A stretch of DNA of 52,137 nucleotides. Source: Spongiibacteraceae bacterium (GTDB lineage Bacteria > Pseudomonadota > Gammaproteobacteria > Pseudomonadales > Dasaniaceae). The stretch covers positions 1 through 52,137 of the forward strand of contig JANQLG010000049.1 in the NCBI GenBank assembly GCA_028280715.1, in the 5' to 3' direction. Below the pieces are notes generated by a model, which was not told the origin of the DNA, ran no database searches, and saw only the letters and a program-made list of their open reading frames with translations. The position numbers and the translations under genes were made by a program. Below, in pieces: positions 26,434 through 35,842 of this stretch; position 1 is the stretch's first letter; every line of letters begins with the position of its first letter.

Positions 26434-29178
26434 ATGAAAAAGAAAAGTCCGTTTCGTTTAAGTAAGTCCGGTTTATTGGGAGTTTGTGTGGCTGGTGTAA
26501 TGGCCGGTCAACTCAATCCTGCCTATGCACAAGAAAGTGAAGAACTGATACTTGAAGAAATCATCGTTCAGGGTTTTCGCGAATCTTTAATGAAAGCTAG
26601 GGATTTAAAGCGCGATGCAATTGGTTCGCGTGACAGTATTGTTGCGGAAGATATCGCTGATTTTCCTGACTTAAATTTGGCAGAATCCTTACAGCGTATT
26701 CCCGGTATTACTATTACTCGGGAAGGTGGCGAAGGCCGTCAGATCTCTTTGCGTGGGTTAGGTCCAGATTTTACCACGGTAGAACTCAATGGTATGCAAG
26801 TATTGGGTAACACCTCTTCGCCTATGGATAGTCGTGGTGCAGTCAGCAGAACTCGTGCCTTCGATTTTAATATTTTTGCTTCAGAATTATTTAATCGTAT
26901 CGATGTTCACAAGTCTTATTCAGCCGACTTAGATGAAGGTGGTATCGGTGGTACAGTCGGTCTTTACACTGCTAAGCCATTTGATCAGGAAGGTTTTCAT
27001 GGTGCTATCACCGGTCAGCTGGGTGATAACGAATTGACTGATGATAAAAGCCCACGCATTGCCGGCCTGATTTCTAATACTTGGGGTGATACCTTTGGTG
27101 CTTTAGCTTCTATTGCTTATAGCAAGCGCGATACAGTAGAGCGTGGCTATAATACATTCCGTTGGAGACAAAGAACACGCTCTAATGGCGATCCTTTGAC
27201 TACAGCTGATGATCAATATTCAACTTCTCTTGATCCTACTACACAGCAATTACTTGAAGATGGTGACCTGTGGTTCGCACGTGGTAACCGTTACACCGTT
27301 TGGGAAAATGAGCAAGAGCGCTTGGGTATTACCTCGGCATTTCAATTCCGCCCTAATGCAAATTTATCGTTTGGTTTAGATGCGTTGTACAGTAAATTGG
27401 AAAACAACCGTAAAGAGTGGCATTTGCCAACTTCAGGTTCCAGTAGTACTGCTTTGGGCTTTGTGGACGCTTTGGAATATGAAGAAAGAAAAGGTGATTT
27501 ACATGTTATCTACGGTGAATTTTCTGATGTGACGTTACGTACTGAAAGTCGTGTAGATGAAGCTGATACAACTTTTTATCAGTTAGTTTTTACTACCGAT
27601 TGGCAAGTTAACGATCGTACTAATGTTAGCGCATTGATTGGTACTGAATCATCGGAATTTGATCAGCCTGTTAGTGATAAATTGTATTTTGAAACCTCTG
27701 GTAGAAGTATTACCACTGATTTCAGGAGTGATCGCTTTTACGCTAAAAACACTTACGATTTCGATACTACAGATCCTAATAATTGGACTGTACGTGAACT
27801 AGATTTACGTGAGGACGAAATTACCAGTGAATTTGATACCGTAGAAGTTGACGTTGATTATGAACTTAATGAAATGTCATCTTTACAATTTGGATTGTCT
27901 TATAAAGTCTTTAACAATGAAGGTTATTCTCGTCGTGATGACAACTATGTTCGCAGTCAATCGACTCCGTTAAATGATGGTGTAACTACGATCGGTGATT
28001 ATGCCTTTGTTTATACATCACATCCTGATGCTAACTGGTTAGCGGGTAATGTAGCCGCTGCACAAGCGTTTTATGGTATTGATGCCAACCTGGGTCCCGA
28101 TAATAATCGTGATGGTAGCGTATTCGATGTTGAAGAAGAAACAATGGCCGCTTACATTCAGTATGAGTGGGAAACTGAGTTAGTGGGCAAGCCTTTACGA
28201 GGTAATATTGGATTTCGTTATTACGATACTGAGATTACTTCAAAAGGAGAACTCAACGGAAACTTGGGTGATGCTAGTGTAACGCAAAGTTATGACGGCG
28301 TATTACCTGCATTAAACCTTGCGATGGATTTAACGGATGAATGGGTGGTCCGCTTCAGTTACAGCGAAAATGTTACAAGGCCTGCGCTATCGGCTCTTTC
28401 CGTTGCTGGTAATGTTGATACTGATACGAGTTCTAATCCTGATCCTCGTATTAATGCAGGTAACCCTGCGTTGGAGCCTTTCGATTCAAAGAACTACGAT
28501 GCTTCTATCGAATGGTACTTTGACGAAGTCGGTTATGTATCTGTAGCACTTTTCTATAAAGATATTGAGAACTTCGTAGTAACTGAAAGCTTCCTTGTAC
28601 CTTATGGTTCAACTGGGTTCCCTTTGAGCCTATTGGAACCAGGTCAAGACGCTAATACCAATTTTCAGTATACGACTTTTGTAAATTCCGATGAAAGTAG
28701 TTTTGAAGGTTATGAATTACAGTTCCAAAGAGATCTAGACTTTCTACCATCACCTTTCGACAAGTTAGGCGTCATTGCTAACTATACCTATGTCGATGGT
28801 GAAACTGAGTATCGTAACGTTCAGAATAGTGGTGAAAATGTGAAAAAACCATTCCCTGGTCTATCAGAACGTACATACAACTTTACCCTTTACTACGAAG
28901 CTGAAGAATGGGGCGCGAGAGTTGCTACAGCCTATCGTGATGAATACATCTCAAGGGTTGAAGGTGGTCTAAGCGATGAAGATGAGCGTGGTTTCCATAA
29001 CACTACTTATGTAGATTTCTCTTCGTTCTATCATGTTAATGACAACTTGAAGTTGACTCTTGAGGCCATTAACCTGACTGATGAGAGAGAAGAGCAATAC
29101 AGTGACTCTAGTGACCGTGTTTATAACACTACCAATAGTGGCACGACTTTCTATGTTGGCTTTAACTATAAGTTTTAA
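26434..29178 (+). CDS. TonB-dependent outer-membrane receptor
   Basis: The 914-residue protein has a signal peptide (about 1-32, ending NPAYAQ) and a TonB-box-like segment after it (EEIIVQGF). The plug contains RDSIVAEDIADFPDLNLAES, LQRIPGITITREGGEGRQIS and LRGLGPDFTTVELNGMQV. A long beta-barrel follows and ends with an aromatic residue (FYVGFNYKF). Plugs with this wording are typical of carbohydrate-uptake receptors in marine gammaproteobacteria. The start has GGAG about 11 bases upstream. It has its own LacI-type operator and two hairpin terminators downstream. It is the only outer-membrane receptor in the window and so the probable entry point for the locus's substrate. Confidence 0.93.
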   Translation: MKKKSPFRLSKSGLLGVCVAGVMAGQLNPAYAQESEELILEEIIVQGFRESLMKARDLKRDAIGSRDSIVAEDIADFPDLNLAESLQRIPGITITREGGEGRQISLRGLGPDFTTVELNGMQVLGNTSSPMDSRGAVSRTRAFDFNIFASELFNRIDVHKSYSADLDEGGIGGTVGLYTAKPFDQEGFHGAITGQLGDNELTDDKSPRIAGLISNTWGDTFGALASIAYSKRDTVERGYNTFRWRQRTRSNGDPLTTADDQYSTSLDPTTQQLLEDGDLWFARGNRYTVWENEQERLGITSAFQFRPNANLSFGLDALYSKLENNRKEWHLPTSGSSSTALGFVDALEYEERKGDLHVIYGEFSDVTLRTESRVDEADTTFYQLVFTTDWQVNDRTNVSALIGTESSEFDQPVSDKLYFETSGRSITTDFRSDRFYAKNTYDFDTTDPNNWTVRELDLREDEITSEFDTVEVDVDYELNEMSSLQFGLSYKVFNNEGYSRRDDNYVRSQSTPLNDGVTTIGDYAFVYTSHPDANWLAGNVAAAQAFYGIDANLGPDNNRDGSVFDVEEETMAAYIQYEWETELVGKPLRGNIGFRYYDTEITSKGELNGNLGDASVTQSYDGVLPALNLAMDLTDEWVVRFSYSENVTRPALSALSVAGNVDTDTSSNPDPRINAGNPALEPFDSKNYDASIEWYFDEVGYVSVALFYKDIENFVVTESFLVPYGSTGFPLSLLEPGQDANTNFQYTTFVNSDESSFEGYELQFQRDLDFLPSPFDKLGVIANYTYVDGETEYRNVQNSGENVKKPFPGLSERTYNFTLYYEAEEWGARVATAYRDEYISRVEGGLSDEDERGFHNTTYVDFSSFYHVNDNLKLTLEAINLTDEREEQYSDSSDRVYNTTNSGTTFYVGFNYKF

Positions 29179-29187
29179 ATAAAATCC

Positions 29188-29215
29188 GCCGGCCCGAAGT
29201 TTGGGCCGGCTCTTT
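29188..29215 (+). terminator. Terminator hairpin after the TonB receptor gene
   Basis: GCCGGCCC and GGGCCGGC form a perfect 8-bp GC stem with a 7-base loop, ten bases after the receptor stop. It is followed by TCTTTGATTT, a weak T tract. Confidence 0.75.
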
Positions 29216-29247
29216 GATTTCTTCCGTCGGTCTCCCCCAGTGGAACT

Positions 29248-29297
29248 GCCTTGACAGTAAGTTTTTGATGTCTGTCGAGGCCTTTTTATTTTTTTAA
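29248..29297 (+). terminator. Second terminator after the TonB receptor gene
   Basis: GCCTTGACAG and CTGTCGAGGC form a 10-bp stem with one G-T pair and a 14-base loop, followed by a T-rich tract (CTTTTTATTTTTT). Together with the hairpin at 29188 it ends receptor transcription firmly. Confidence 0.75.
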
Positions 29298-29552
29298 TAA
29301 TAAATAATCCAGTGTTGTTGCTGATAAAAATAATCAATTTTTATCATCACTAATATTGTTAATTAGACATTTTTTAGTGTGTGATATCGGGGTAGTAAGA
29401 TTAGTTAAATCTTATATATTTCGGTAGCGATATCATATTTTTTAAACATACATTTCATAGTATAGGAGGTGTTTTATCTGATTATTTATTAGCAATTATT
29501 TTTTTGGATTTTAGTAGTACGAAATATTCTGATCATAATATGGAGATTAAGT
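29298..29552. other. AT-rich promoter region, no gene seen
   Basis: This AT-rich stretch precedes the VPS62-like gene. I see no operator of the LacI or GntR type in it, so the following gene probably lies outside the catabolic regulons. A GGAG-type ribosome binding site is found just before the start at 29553. Confidence 0.5.
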
Positions 29553-30383
29553 ATGAAATTTTTTGTAGCAAAAATTCCAGTTAGTAAATTTCTATTTTTA
29601 TATCTATTGTTGGCGTTGTTTTTAATCGGATCGCCAGTTCAGGCTGATGATAAAAGTCAGTTTCGCCCAGTGTTCAAGTTACGCGGTGACCTTGAATGTT
29701 GGCCTACTGCTCCCTCCCAAGGTAATAACAGCGGTATTTGTCGTTCAAAAGGTGACTTCCTAAATAATCCTCCCCGTGTCTATTGGGAAAAATATCAAGA
29801 AACTGTAAATGGTAAAGTACATAAGTTGATTACCTATTGGGGTTACTATGGTAATCAAAATGCCTGTTCTACATTAGGAGGTGCCCATGTGGATGATTGG
29901 GAAAACATTACGGTACATATTGTGGACCACCAGCTTAAGCACGTTACTTTTAGCCAGCACAACGGTCGTTATACGCTCGCAGCCGATAGTGTGGAGCTGG
30001 ATAGTACCCATCCAGTGGTGTATATCGGTAAATACTCTCATGGTAATTATCATGACCAGCGCTCTAAGTGCTCAGCGAATAACTGGTGTTATACCACGGG
30101 TCGTTACTGTTATTATTGGAGAGATCCACGCGGTCCCGGTGAAACTTGGTCGCCTCAACTGTCCAAGTTATCTAACGTTGGGCAAAGTTCAGTATTTCCT
30201 GGTTCCGAAAATCCATTGACTCGTGATTTGAGACCGCATGAAAGAACTGTTTGTAGAACTGATGGTGGTCGAGTTATTGGTGGTATCATAGACGGTACAG
30301 AGAATACCTGTGACCGTAATCCAAATTATCTGAAAGATGAAACCATGATTCTTAGAGATATGTTTTATCTGAATATCTATTAA
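29553..30383 (+). CDS. Exported Cys-rich protein resembling VPS62/NPP1-type domains
   Basis: The 276-residue precursor has a signal peptide ending near SPVQAD. The mature part is rich in Cys, Trp and Tyr, with about nine Cys. The segment AHVDDWENITVHIVDHQLKH, followed by VTFSQHNGRYTL and HPVVYIGKYSHGNYHD, resembles VPS62-related and NPP1-like folds, in which a DWE motif and a following GSHGNY-type motif line a metal site. NPP1 proteins are plant cytolysins that bind GIPC sphingolipids, but this protein lacks the classic GHRHDWE sequence. No function is claimed. It is monocistronic, with a strong terminator both before and after it. Confidence 0.6.
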   Translation: MKFFVAKIPVSKFLFLYLLLALFLIGSPVQADDKSQFRPVFKLRGDLECWPTAPSQGNNSGICRSKGDFLNNPPRVYWEKYQETVNGKVHKLITYWGYYGNQNACSTLGGAHVDDWENITVHIVDHQLKHVTFSQHNGRYTLAADSVELDSTHPVVYIGKYSHGNYHDQRSKCSANNWCYTTGRYCYYWRDPRGPGETWSPQLSKLSNVGQSSVFPGSENPLTRDLRPHERTVCRTDGGRVIGGIIDGTENTCDRNPNYLKDETMILRDMFYLNIY

Positions 30384-30393
30384 TGTCTTTTCT

Positions 30394-30416
30394 GCGCCGG
30401 ATTAACTCGGCGCTTT
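30394..30416 (+). terminator. Terminator hairpin after the VPS62-like gene
   Basis: GCGCCG and CGGCGC form a 6-bp GC stem with an 8-base loop, 11 bases after the stop. Only a short TTT follows. Confidence 0.6.
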
Positions 30417-30616
30417 ACTCACTTAATGAATGATGTTGCATAAAATAATAATTAAAGGCATTAAAGCGTTGATCAATCGATTTCATGAGATTATGTAAAG
30501 ACCACGAAAAATATGGAGGGAGTTAGCAGCGTGAGTTCGGCACAATAACAGTGGTCCTGTTTTTGTAGAGGCCCTGATATACTGGTGTTTTGAATCAAAC
30601 TATCAACAATTTAACC

Positions 30617-31417
30617 ATGAAGATAAATCTCCCTATCTACAGGAAGATGCTACTACTATTTGTAGTGACCATAGGCATTGGCATACTGGTCGGTATTTTT
30701 ATATTGTTACCCGTTAACGAGCTGGCCTATTATCACCGGCCCGACATGCAGGAAGATTATGGTCTCTGGTTTGCTCGAGATCAATTATATGCAGCTCTGC
30801 GTGGTGAAACACCGTTGAAAGTCACCTTTTACACTGTAGTGGGTGGCTTGTTGGGTTTAATCACTGCACTTATTTACATGCGCTTTCACTATCACCTGAC
30901 CAGTATCCAGCAATTAAGCAATGCCCTTGGTAAAGATATTGAATTATTAATAGCAAGAGGAGAAGGGCCGGAGCTTGAGTTTAAATCCTCCTTTCGTTGG
31001 GACTATCAACAACAATCTGTTAATCGCGCATTGGAATTTGTGATTCTGAAGACCATTGCCGGGTTTTTAAATGGTAGTGGCGGTACCCTGTTGATAGGCA
31101 TTAGCGACGATCAACAAGTACTGGGGTTGGAGCAGGATTTCAATTCACTTAAACGCAAGGATGAAGACGGTTTTGAACAAACCTTAATGACAGCCATTGC
31201 CAGTCAGTTAGGTACTGATATGTGCCAATATACCCATTGTGTATTTCATGCGATCAATGGCAAGGCAGTCTGCCGGGTTATTGTTGCTAAATCACCACGA
31301 CCTGTTTATATAAAAAAATCCGGCGATATAAAATTTTATTTGCGTTCCGGTGGTGGTACGCGGGAGCTGAATGTGCAAGAAGTAGTAGACTATACTGCCA
31401 GCCATTGGAAAAAGTAA
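30617..31417 (+). CDS. Membrane-anchored AlbA_2 (Schlafen-type) domain protein
   Basis: The protein has about 266 residues, with two transmembrane helices (about residues 12-35 and 75-95) around a short periplasmic segment. A cytoplasmic AlbA_2 domain follows: GEGPELEFKSSFRWDY, TIAGFLNGSGGTLLIGISDD and IKFYLRSGGGTRELN. AlbA_2 (Schlafen-like) domains are linked to nucleic-acid binding or ATP-dependent functions, but this membrane form has no defined role that I know of. The frame is open to a TTG at 30590; neither start has a strong ribosome binding site and the ATG at 30617 is preferred. No functional link to the sugar genes is visible. Confidence 0.78.
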   Translation: MKINLPIYRKMLLLFVVTIGIGILVGIFILLPVNELAYYHRPDMQEDYGLWFARDQLYAALRGETPLKVTFYTVVGGLLGLITALIYMRFHYHLTSIQQLSNALGKDIELLIARGEGPELEFKSSFRWDYQQQSVNRALEFVILKTIAGFLNGSGGTLLIGISDDQQVLGLEQDFNSLKRKDEDGFEQTLMTAIASQLGTDMCQYTHCVFHAINGKAVCRVIVAKSPRPVYIKKSGDIKFYLRSGGGTRELNVQEVVDYTASHWKK

Positions 31418-31773
31418 GGGCTAAAAAATTTACTTCACTCTTAGGGTTTTCGTAGAGTTATTGCAAAGTCCCGTTTGCTGCTAGCCCGGCAATATCATCA
31501 TAGGGATGTACTAATGACAAGAAAAGACAGTTGTATATAACATATACAAACAGAGCTCAAGCTAGAAGTGGCGTGTATAACGAAGGCGCCAGATCGCTCG
31601 GCTGGTGAGACTACTATAAACTTTTAGGGTAGATACACTGCCACATTGGATACACCTTCACTGCAATAGTAAAGATATTTTCATGCAATAAACCTCTAGT
31701 TTTCAATTAATAGACTAAAATAGTGAAATTCGAAAATTATTTCTTCACAAATTGAATAAAACTAGGCTTTTTA
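31418..31773. other. Intergenic region with a TTGTATAT/ATATACAA inverted repeat
   Basis: I see no gene in these 356 bases. The one clear structure is the inverted repeat TTGTATAT-AAC-ATATACAA at 31531-31549, a perfect 8-bp dyad of operator size. The remainder presumably holds the promoter of the GGDEF-EAL gene. Confidence 0.5.
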
Positions 31774-33399
31774 GTGAATATCCACCTACCGAAAAGATTA
31801 CGTCTAGACATAATTATTTCAATCGTCTCTATTAGCATTATTTCTATTCTGCTTCGTAAATTTGATGCCTTTGAAGTGTTGGTAGAATTTACCCGCGCTC
31901 ATGAAAGCTGGGAACTCGATGAATTGATTCTTGCTATGCTGGTGTCCCCTATATTTATTAGCTGGATTGCTATTCGTCTTTGGCGTGAGTCACTCGATGA
32001 AATTCATTTACGTAAAAAACGTGAGCAAGAGCTACTTGAAATACAAAAAGTGCTAGAGCATAACTCTGGACACGATATGCTCACAGGCTTACCCAACCGT
32101 AATATATTATTAGATCAAATGGAGCAAGTGATTGCATCTTGCCGCCGCCATGGGCACCATGCAGCTCTGCTTTATATTGATTTAGATTGTTTTAAAAATA
32201 TCAATGATTCCGTTGGGCATACCATAGGCGATAAGCTGCTGCAGGAAGTAGGCGAACGTTTAAAAATAAAGCTGCGCAAGGAAGATTTCGCAGCTCGATT
32301 GAATGGCGATGAATTTATTGTGGTTTTTGCGAAACTATCCAGTGATAAAGAAGAAGCAATACAATTAACACAACAGGCTGCTAAAAGATTACAAGACGCT
32401 TTGTCTGAACCGCTGCAATATGATGGTCACCATATCAGTGTTACTAGCAGTATTGGCATTACCATGATTCCGGAACAGGATGAAGAGGAGGCCAATGAAG
32501 ATGTTGATGAGGTGTTAAAACGGGCTGATATCGCAATGCATCGAGCAAAAAATGCAGGTGGTAATAGTATATCCTTCTTTACCCAAAGTATGCAGCACAG
32601 ATTAGAAGAACGTATAAAAATACAAAACGATCTATATAATGCTATTGTGCGAGAAGAATTTCACCTTCACTTTCAACCCAAAACAGATACTAAAGGAAAA
32701 ATTATAGGAGCAGAAGCGCTACTACGCTGGCAACATCCCGAAGTTGGAAATGTTGTTCCAGGCAGCTTCATTCCAATTGCAGAAGAAACGGGGCAAATTT
32801 TAGAAATTGGTCAATGGGTATTAACCAAGGCATTGACTCAACTTAAGATATGGCAAGAAAATGCCATAGACATTTCAACGTTTAACCTTTCAGTGAATGT
32901 AAGCCCGCAGCAATTTCGTCAGCCAGATTTTGTAGGTTTAGTTGAACGTACTCTAGTTAATACAGGTGCCAGTCCCGAATCTGTAACGCTTGAACTGACT
33001 GAAAATGTTCTTGTTGAAAATCTAGATGATACTATTACTAAAATTAAGTTACTTAAACGGCTAGGCATTCGCTTTTCGATTGATGATTTTGGTACCGGGT
33101 ACTCATCTCTTGCTTACTTGAAACGTTTACCTATTGACGAATTGAAAATTGATCAATCATTTATTCGAGATCTTGATAGAGATTCCAGTGACGCCAATCT
33201 CGTTGAAACCATTATTGTTATCGCTGGACATTTTAGCCTAGATGTCGTAGCCGAGGGTGTGGAGACAGAACAGCAATTAAGCTTCTTGACGGATAAAGGT
33301 TGTAGATATTTTCAGGGCTATTATTTCGGTCGCCCGCAATCGTCTGATGATTTTACTGCATTTGTAGAGAATAAAAGAAAATTAAAAGTGTGGACGTAG
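31774..33399 (+). CDS. GGDEF-EAL domain cyclic-di-GMP protein
   Basis: The 541-residue protein has two N-terminal hydrophobic segments (about 9-25 and 49-68), a GGDEF domain (about 95-260) and an EAL domain (about 280-530). The GGDEF signature reads LNGDEF, so the first Gly is Asn and synthase activity is uncertain. The EAL domain keeps EALLRW, ELTENVLVENL, IDDFGTGYSSL, KIDQSFI and VVAEGVETEQQ, so cyclic-di-GMP hydrolysis is likely. The start is GTG at 31774, with AGG a few bases upstream. It is monocistronic and convergent with the first GH92 gene. Confidence 0.92.
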   Translation: MNIHLPKRLRLDIIISIVSISIISILLRKFDAFEVLVEFTRAHESWELDELILAMLVSPIFISWIAIRLWRESLDEIHLRKKREQELLEIQKVLEHNSGHDMLTGLPNRNILLDQMEQVIASCRRHGHHAALLYIDLDCFKNINDSVGHTIGDKLLQEVGERLKIKLRKEDFAARLNGDEFIVVFAKLSSDKEEAIQLTQQAAKRLQDALSEPLQYDGHHISVTSSIGITMIPEQDEEEANEDVDEVLKRADIAMHRAKNAGGNSISFFTQSMQHRLEERIKIQNDLYNAIVREEFHLHFQPKTDTKGKIIGAEALLRWQHPEVGNVVPGSFIPIAEETGQILEIGQWVLTKALTQLKIWQENAIDISTFNLSVNVSPQQFRQPDFVGLVERTLVNTGASPESVTLELTENVLVENLDDTITKIKLLKRLGIRFSIDDFGTGYSSLAYLKRLPIDELKIDQSFIRDLDRDSSDANLVETIIVIAGHFSLDVVAEGVETEQQLSFLTDKGCRYFQGYYFGRPQSSDDFTAFVENKRKLKVWT

Positions 33400-33455
33400 A
33401 AAAGGTTCATCTCTAGCAAATGGCTATTTAGCCATCAATTCCGCTAGGTTTTTTG

Positions 33456-35744
33456 CTATTGTAAGGTTTTATTCTCAGATGGTCCCATTTCCAAAACCAG
33501 CTCACCTCCATTAACTATTTCACTATGTCGCAAAAAGGTTCTATCCAGGACTTTTCCATTAAGCGTGATTGATTGAATAAAACGATTACTATCTGAGTTG
33601 TTAACAGTTTTAATAGTGAACTGTTTGTCATCGTAGTAAGCAGGATCCAAATTAATTGAGATCTCATCAAAAATAGGACTGCCAATCCAGTAAATAGGGT
33701 CAGGTTCAGTTCCGCCAGTCAGTTGGAACAATCCGATTTTCATTAACACAGCAAGCGATCCCATAAGACCTTGGTCTTCATCACCGTTATAACCAGTTTC
33801 GGGAGAAAGGCCAGAAAATACTTGATTGACCACTTCCCGTGACCAGTACTGTGTTTTCCAGGGAGCGCCTGCGGCAGAAAAAATAAAAGCAGTTTGCATG
33901 CTGGGTTGGTTGCCATAGTTGATGGGGATGCGTCGGTAACGTTCATCCTTTTCATCTTTATGTGCTTTACCGGCGGTAAAACCCAGTTTTTCGGCTTCGA
34001 TAAATGTTTTATCCAAATGATCGATAAGCGCTTCGTTGCCGCCCATCAGTTCAGCTAGTCCGGCAATATCATGGCTGGCAAACCAGGTCATCTGTGAGGC
34101 ATTGGATTCGACAAAACCTTTTTCATAATCATAGGGATCAAAGTCTTGGCGCCAACTGCCATCGATTTCCTTTGGACGAATAAAATTGGTAGTGCTATCA
34201 AAAAGATTGCGGTAGTTTTGTGAGCGTTTGAAAAAATAGTCAGCATCCTGTTGCTGCCCAAGTGCTTTGGCGAATTGTCCCAAGGCATGATCCTGGAAGG
34301 AATACTCCATGGTTTGGCCGGCGCCTTTCCAGTGGTAGTGATAACCATCACTGCGGTCTGCATCTTCGGGGATGGGGTAGGGGATGTAGCCGCGCTCTAA
34401 ATAATATTTGAGTCCACCGCCTACTTGCGAATCATGCTCGTAACCAGCGCGTGACATAATGCCGTCCAATGAATGATTTTTTTTCAAGCCTTCATAGGCA
34501 AGTTTACTATCAAAATCGCGAATGCCTTTCATCCAGTTGGAAACAATAAATGGTGTTGACGAAGCGCCAGTCATTACGAAAGTGTAGTTACCGCCTGAAG
34601 GTCCACGAGGAATCAACCCACCATCTTGATAGTACTGCAATAAGCTATTGGTGAAGTCCGATGCCACTTTAGGGTAGGCCAAAGGCCATAAGGTACTGAT
34701 GGTCCATTGTGCACCCCAGAAAGAATCGGAATTGTGATGGTTAAATTTGGGTGCGCCACTTTCTGATAAAGGTAATTGTTTAATTTGTCGCGTGTCACTG
34801 GTTTGATCAGAGTATTTGCCATCGACATCGCTGATAATGCGGCGGCCTTGTAAGGCGTGCCATAAATCGGTGTAAAAACGCTGCTGTTGTTGTTTAGTGC
34901 CGCCTTTTACTGTGATGGTAGATAACCATTGATTCCATTCATTACTAGCTTCGGTTCTGACTTTATCAAAATCCCAATGAGATAATTCACTGTCTAAATT
35001 GGTTTTGGCGCCAGCAGCACTGGTATAGGAAATGCCGACTTTCATTAGTACTGGTCGGTCTGTATCAGCCAGTTGTAGCAGAGTATATGCTGTATTATCA
35101 GAGTCGATGCTTTTAATTGCTGTATCTAATTCAATGTGAAAGAACACTGGAGTCTCACGAGGTCGTCTTCTAGTGGCGTCATTGGTTACATAACCGGAAA
35201 GGGTGTATTCATTAAGTTGTGTGACCTCGGCATCAGTGAGATCGACCGGACCTAATTTACCACCATGTTTTAATAAAATTTTTGGCTTTTTATCAGTAGG
35301 AAAATGGTAACGGTGAAAGCCGACTCGGGTTGTTGCCGTCAGCTCAACATCGATTTGGTAGCGTTCCAGCCACACTTGGTGATAACCCGGTTGTGCAATT
35401 TCCCGATCATGGCTAAAAGTTGAAAAATAATCATCCTTCAATTGTTCTACAGGTAAAGTTGACACGACAGGCATTACTGACAAGGCTGACAATTGCCAGG
35501 CATGGACATGACTAAAGCCTTTGATAGTATCGCTATTGTAACGATAGCCACTGCCCCAGGCACCACCGAGTTCTGTATCGGGATTTAGGTTGACCATGCC
35601 GAAGGGGCGAGAAGCTGAGTCAAAGAAAAACCAGCGGCTGTTGGCGCTGTCTAAAAATGGATAAACAAGATCAACCGGTCGATTGGTTGTACAAGCGCTG
35701 AGAGTAATCAGTAAGCCTAAAAATAAAAAAGTAAAAAATCTCAT
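33456..35744 (-). CDS. GH92 family alpha-mannosidase-like lipoprotein (first copy)
   Basis: The 762-residue lipoprotein has its lipobox (LSAC) near residue 18. GH92 segments are RPFGMVNLNPDTELGGAWGS, GFSHVHAW, YTDLWHALQGRR, FWGAQWTISTLWPLAYP and GYNGDEDQGLMGSLAV, the last corresponding to the Ca-binding and catalytic region. GH92 enzymes are Ca-dependent exo-alpha-mannosidases of surface or periplasm. This copy deviates from the usual DDDDGTM form (DEDQGLM), so its specificity may differ. It is last in the gntR-dctPQM run, 98 bases after dctM. A second, more typical GH92 is at 46837. Confidence 0.88.
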   Translation of the reverse strand: MRFFTFLFLGLLITLSACTTNRPVDLVYPFLDSANSRWFFFDSASRPFGMVNLNPDTELGGAWGSGYRYNSDTIKGFSHVHAWQLSALSVMPVVSTLPVEQLKDDYFSTFSHDREIAQPGYHQVWLERYQIDVELTATTRVGFHRYHFPTDKKPKILLKHGGKLGPVDLTDAEVTQLNEYTLSGYVTNDATRRRPRETPVFFHIELDTAIKSIDSDNTAYTLLQLADTDRPVLMKVGISYTSAAGAKTNLDSELSHWDFDKVRTEASNEWNQWLSTITVKGGTKQQQQRFYTDLWHALQGRRIISDVDGKYSDQTSDTRQIKQLPLSESGAPKFNHHNSDSFWGAQWTISTLWPLAYPKVASDFTNSLLQYYQDGGLIPRGPSGGNYTFVMTGASSTPFIVSNWMKGIRDFDSKLAYEGLKKNHSLDGIMSRAGYEHDSQVGGGLKYYLERGYIPYPIPEDADRSDGYHYHWKGAGQTMEYSFQDHALGQFAKALGQQQDADYFFKRSQNYRNLFDSTTNFIRPKEIDGSWRQDFDPYDYEKGFVESNASQMTWFASHDIAGLAELMGGNEALIDHLDKTFIEAEKLGFTAGKAHKDEKDERYRRIPINYGNQPSMQTAFIFSAAGAPWKTQYWSREVVNQVFSGLSPETGYNGDEDQGLMGSLAVLMKIGLFQLTGGTEPDPIYWIGSPIFDEISINLDPAYYDDKQFTIKTVNNSDSNRFIQSITLNGKVLDRTFLRHSEIVNGGELVLEMGPSENKTLQ

Positions 35745-35842
35745 GGTTTTCTCGTTATCGAATTTATTCTAACAACTATTTAATTGCGATATTTCGCATC
35801 TAGCGTCCGACCTCTGACGTCCGACAGCCACCCTCAGTTAGC

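Noticed and set aside
33414-33456. Bidirectional terminator between the GGDEF-EAL and first GH92 genes
   Set aside because: ATGGCT/AGCCAT can pair, but the stem is short and the T tract is distant; too weak to annotate.
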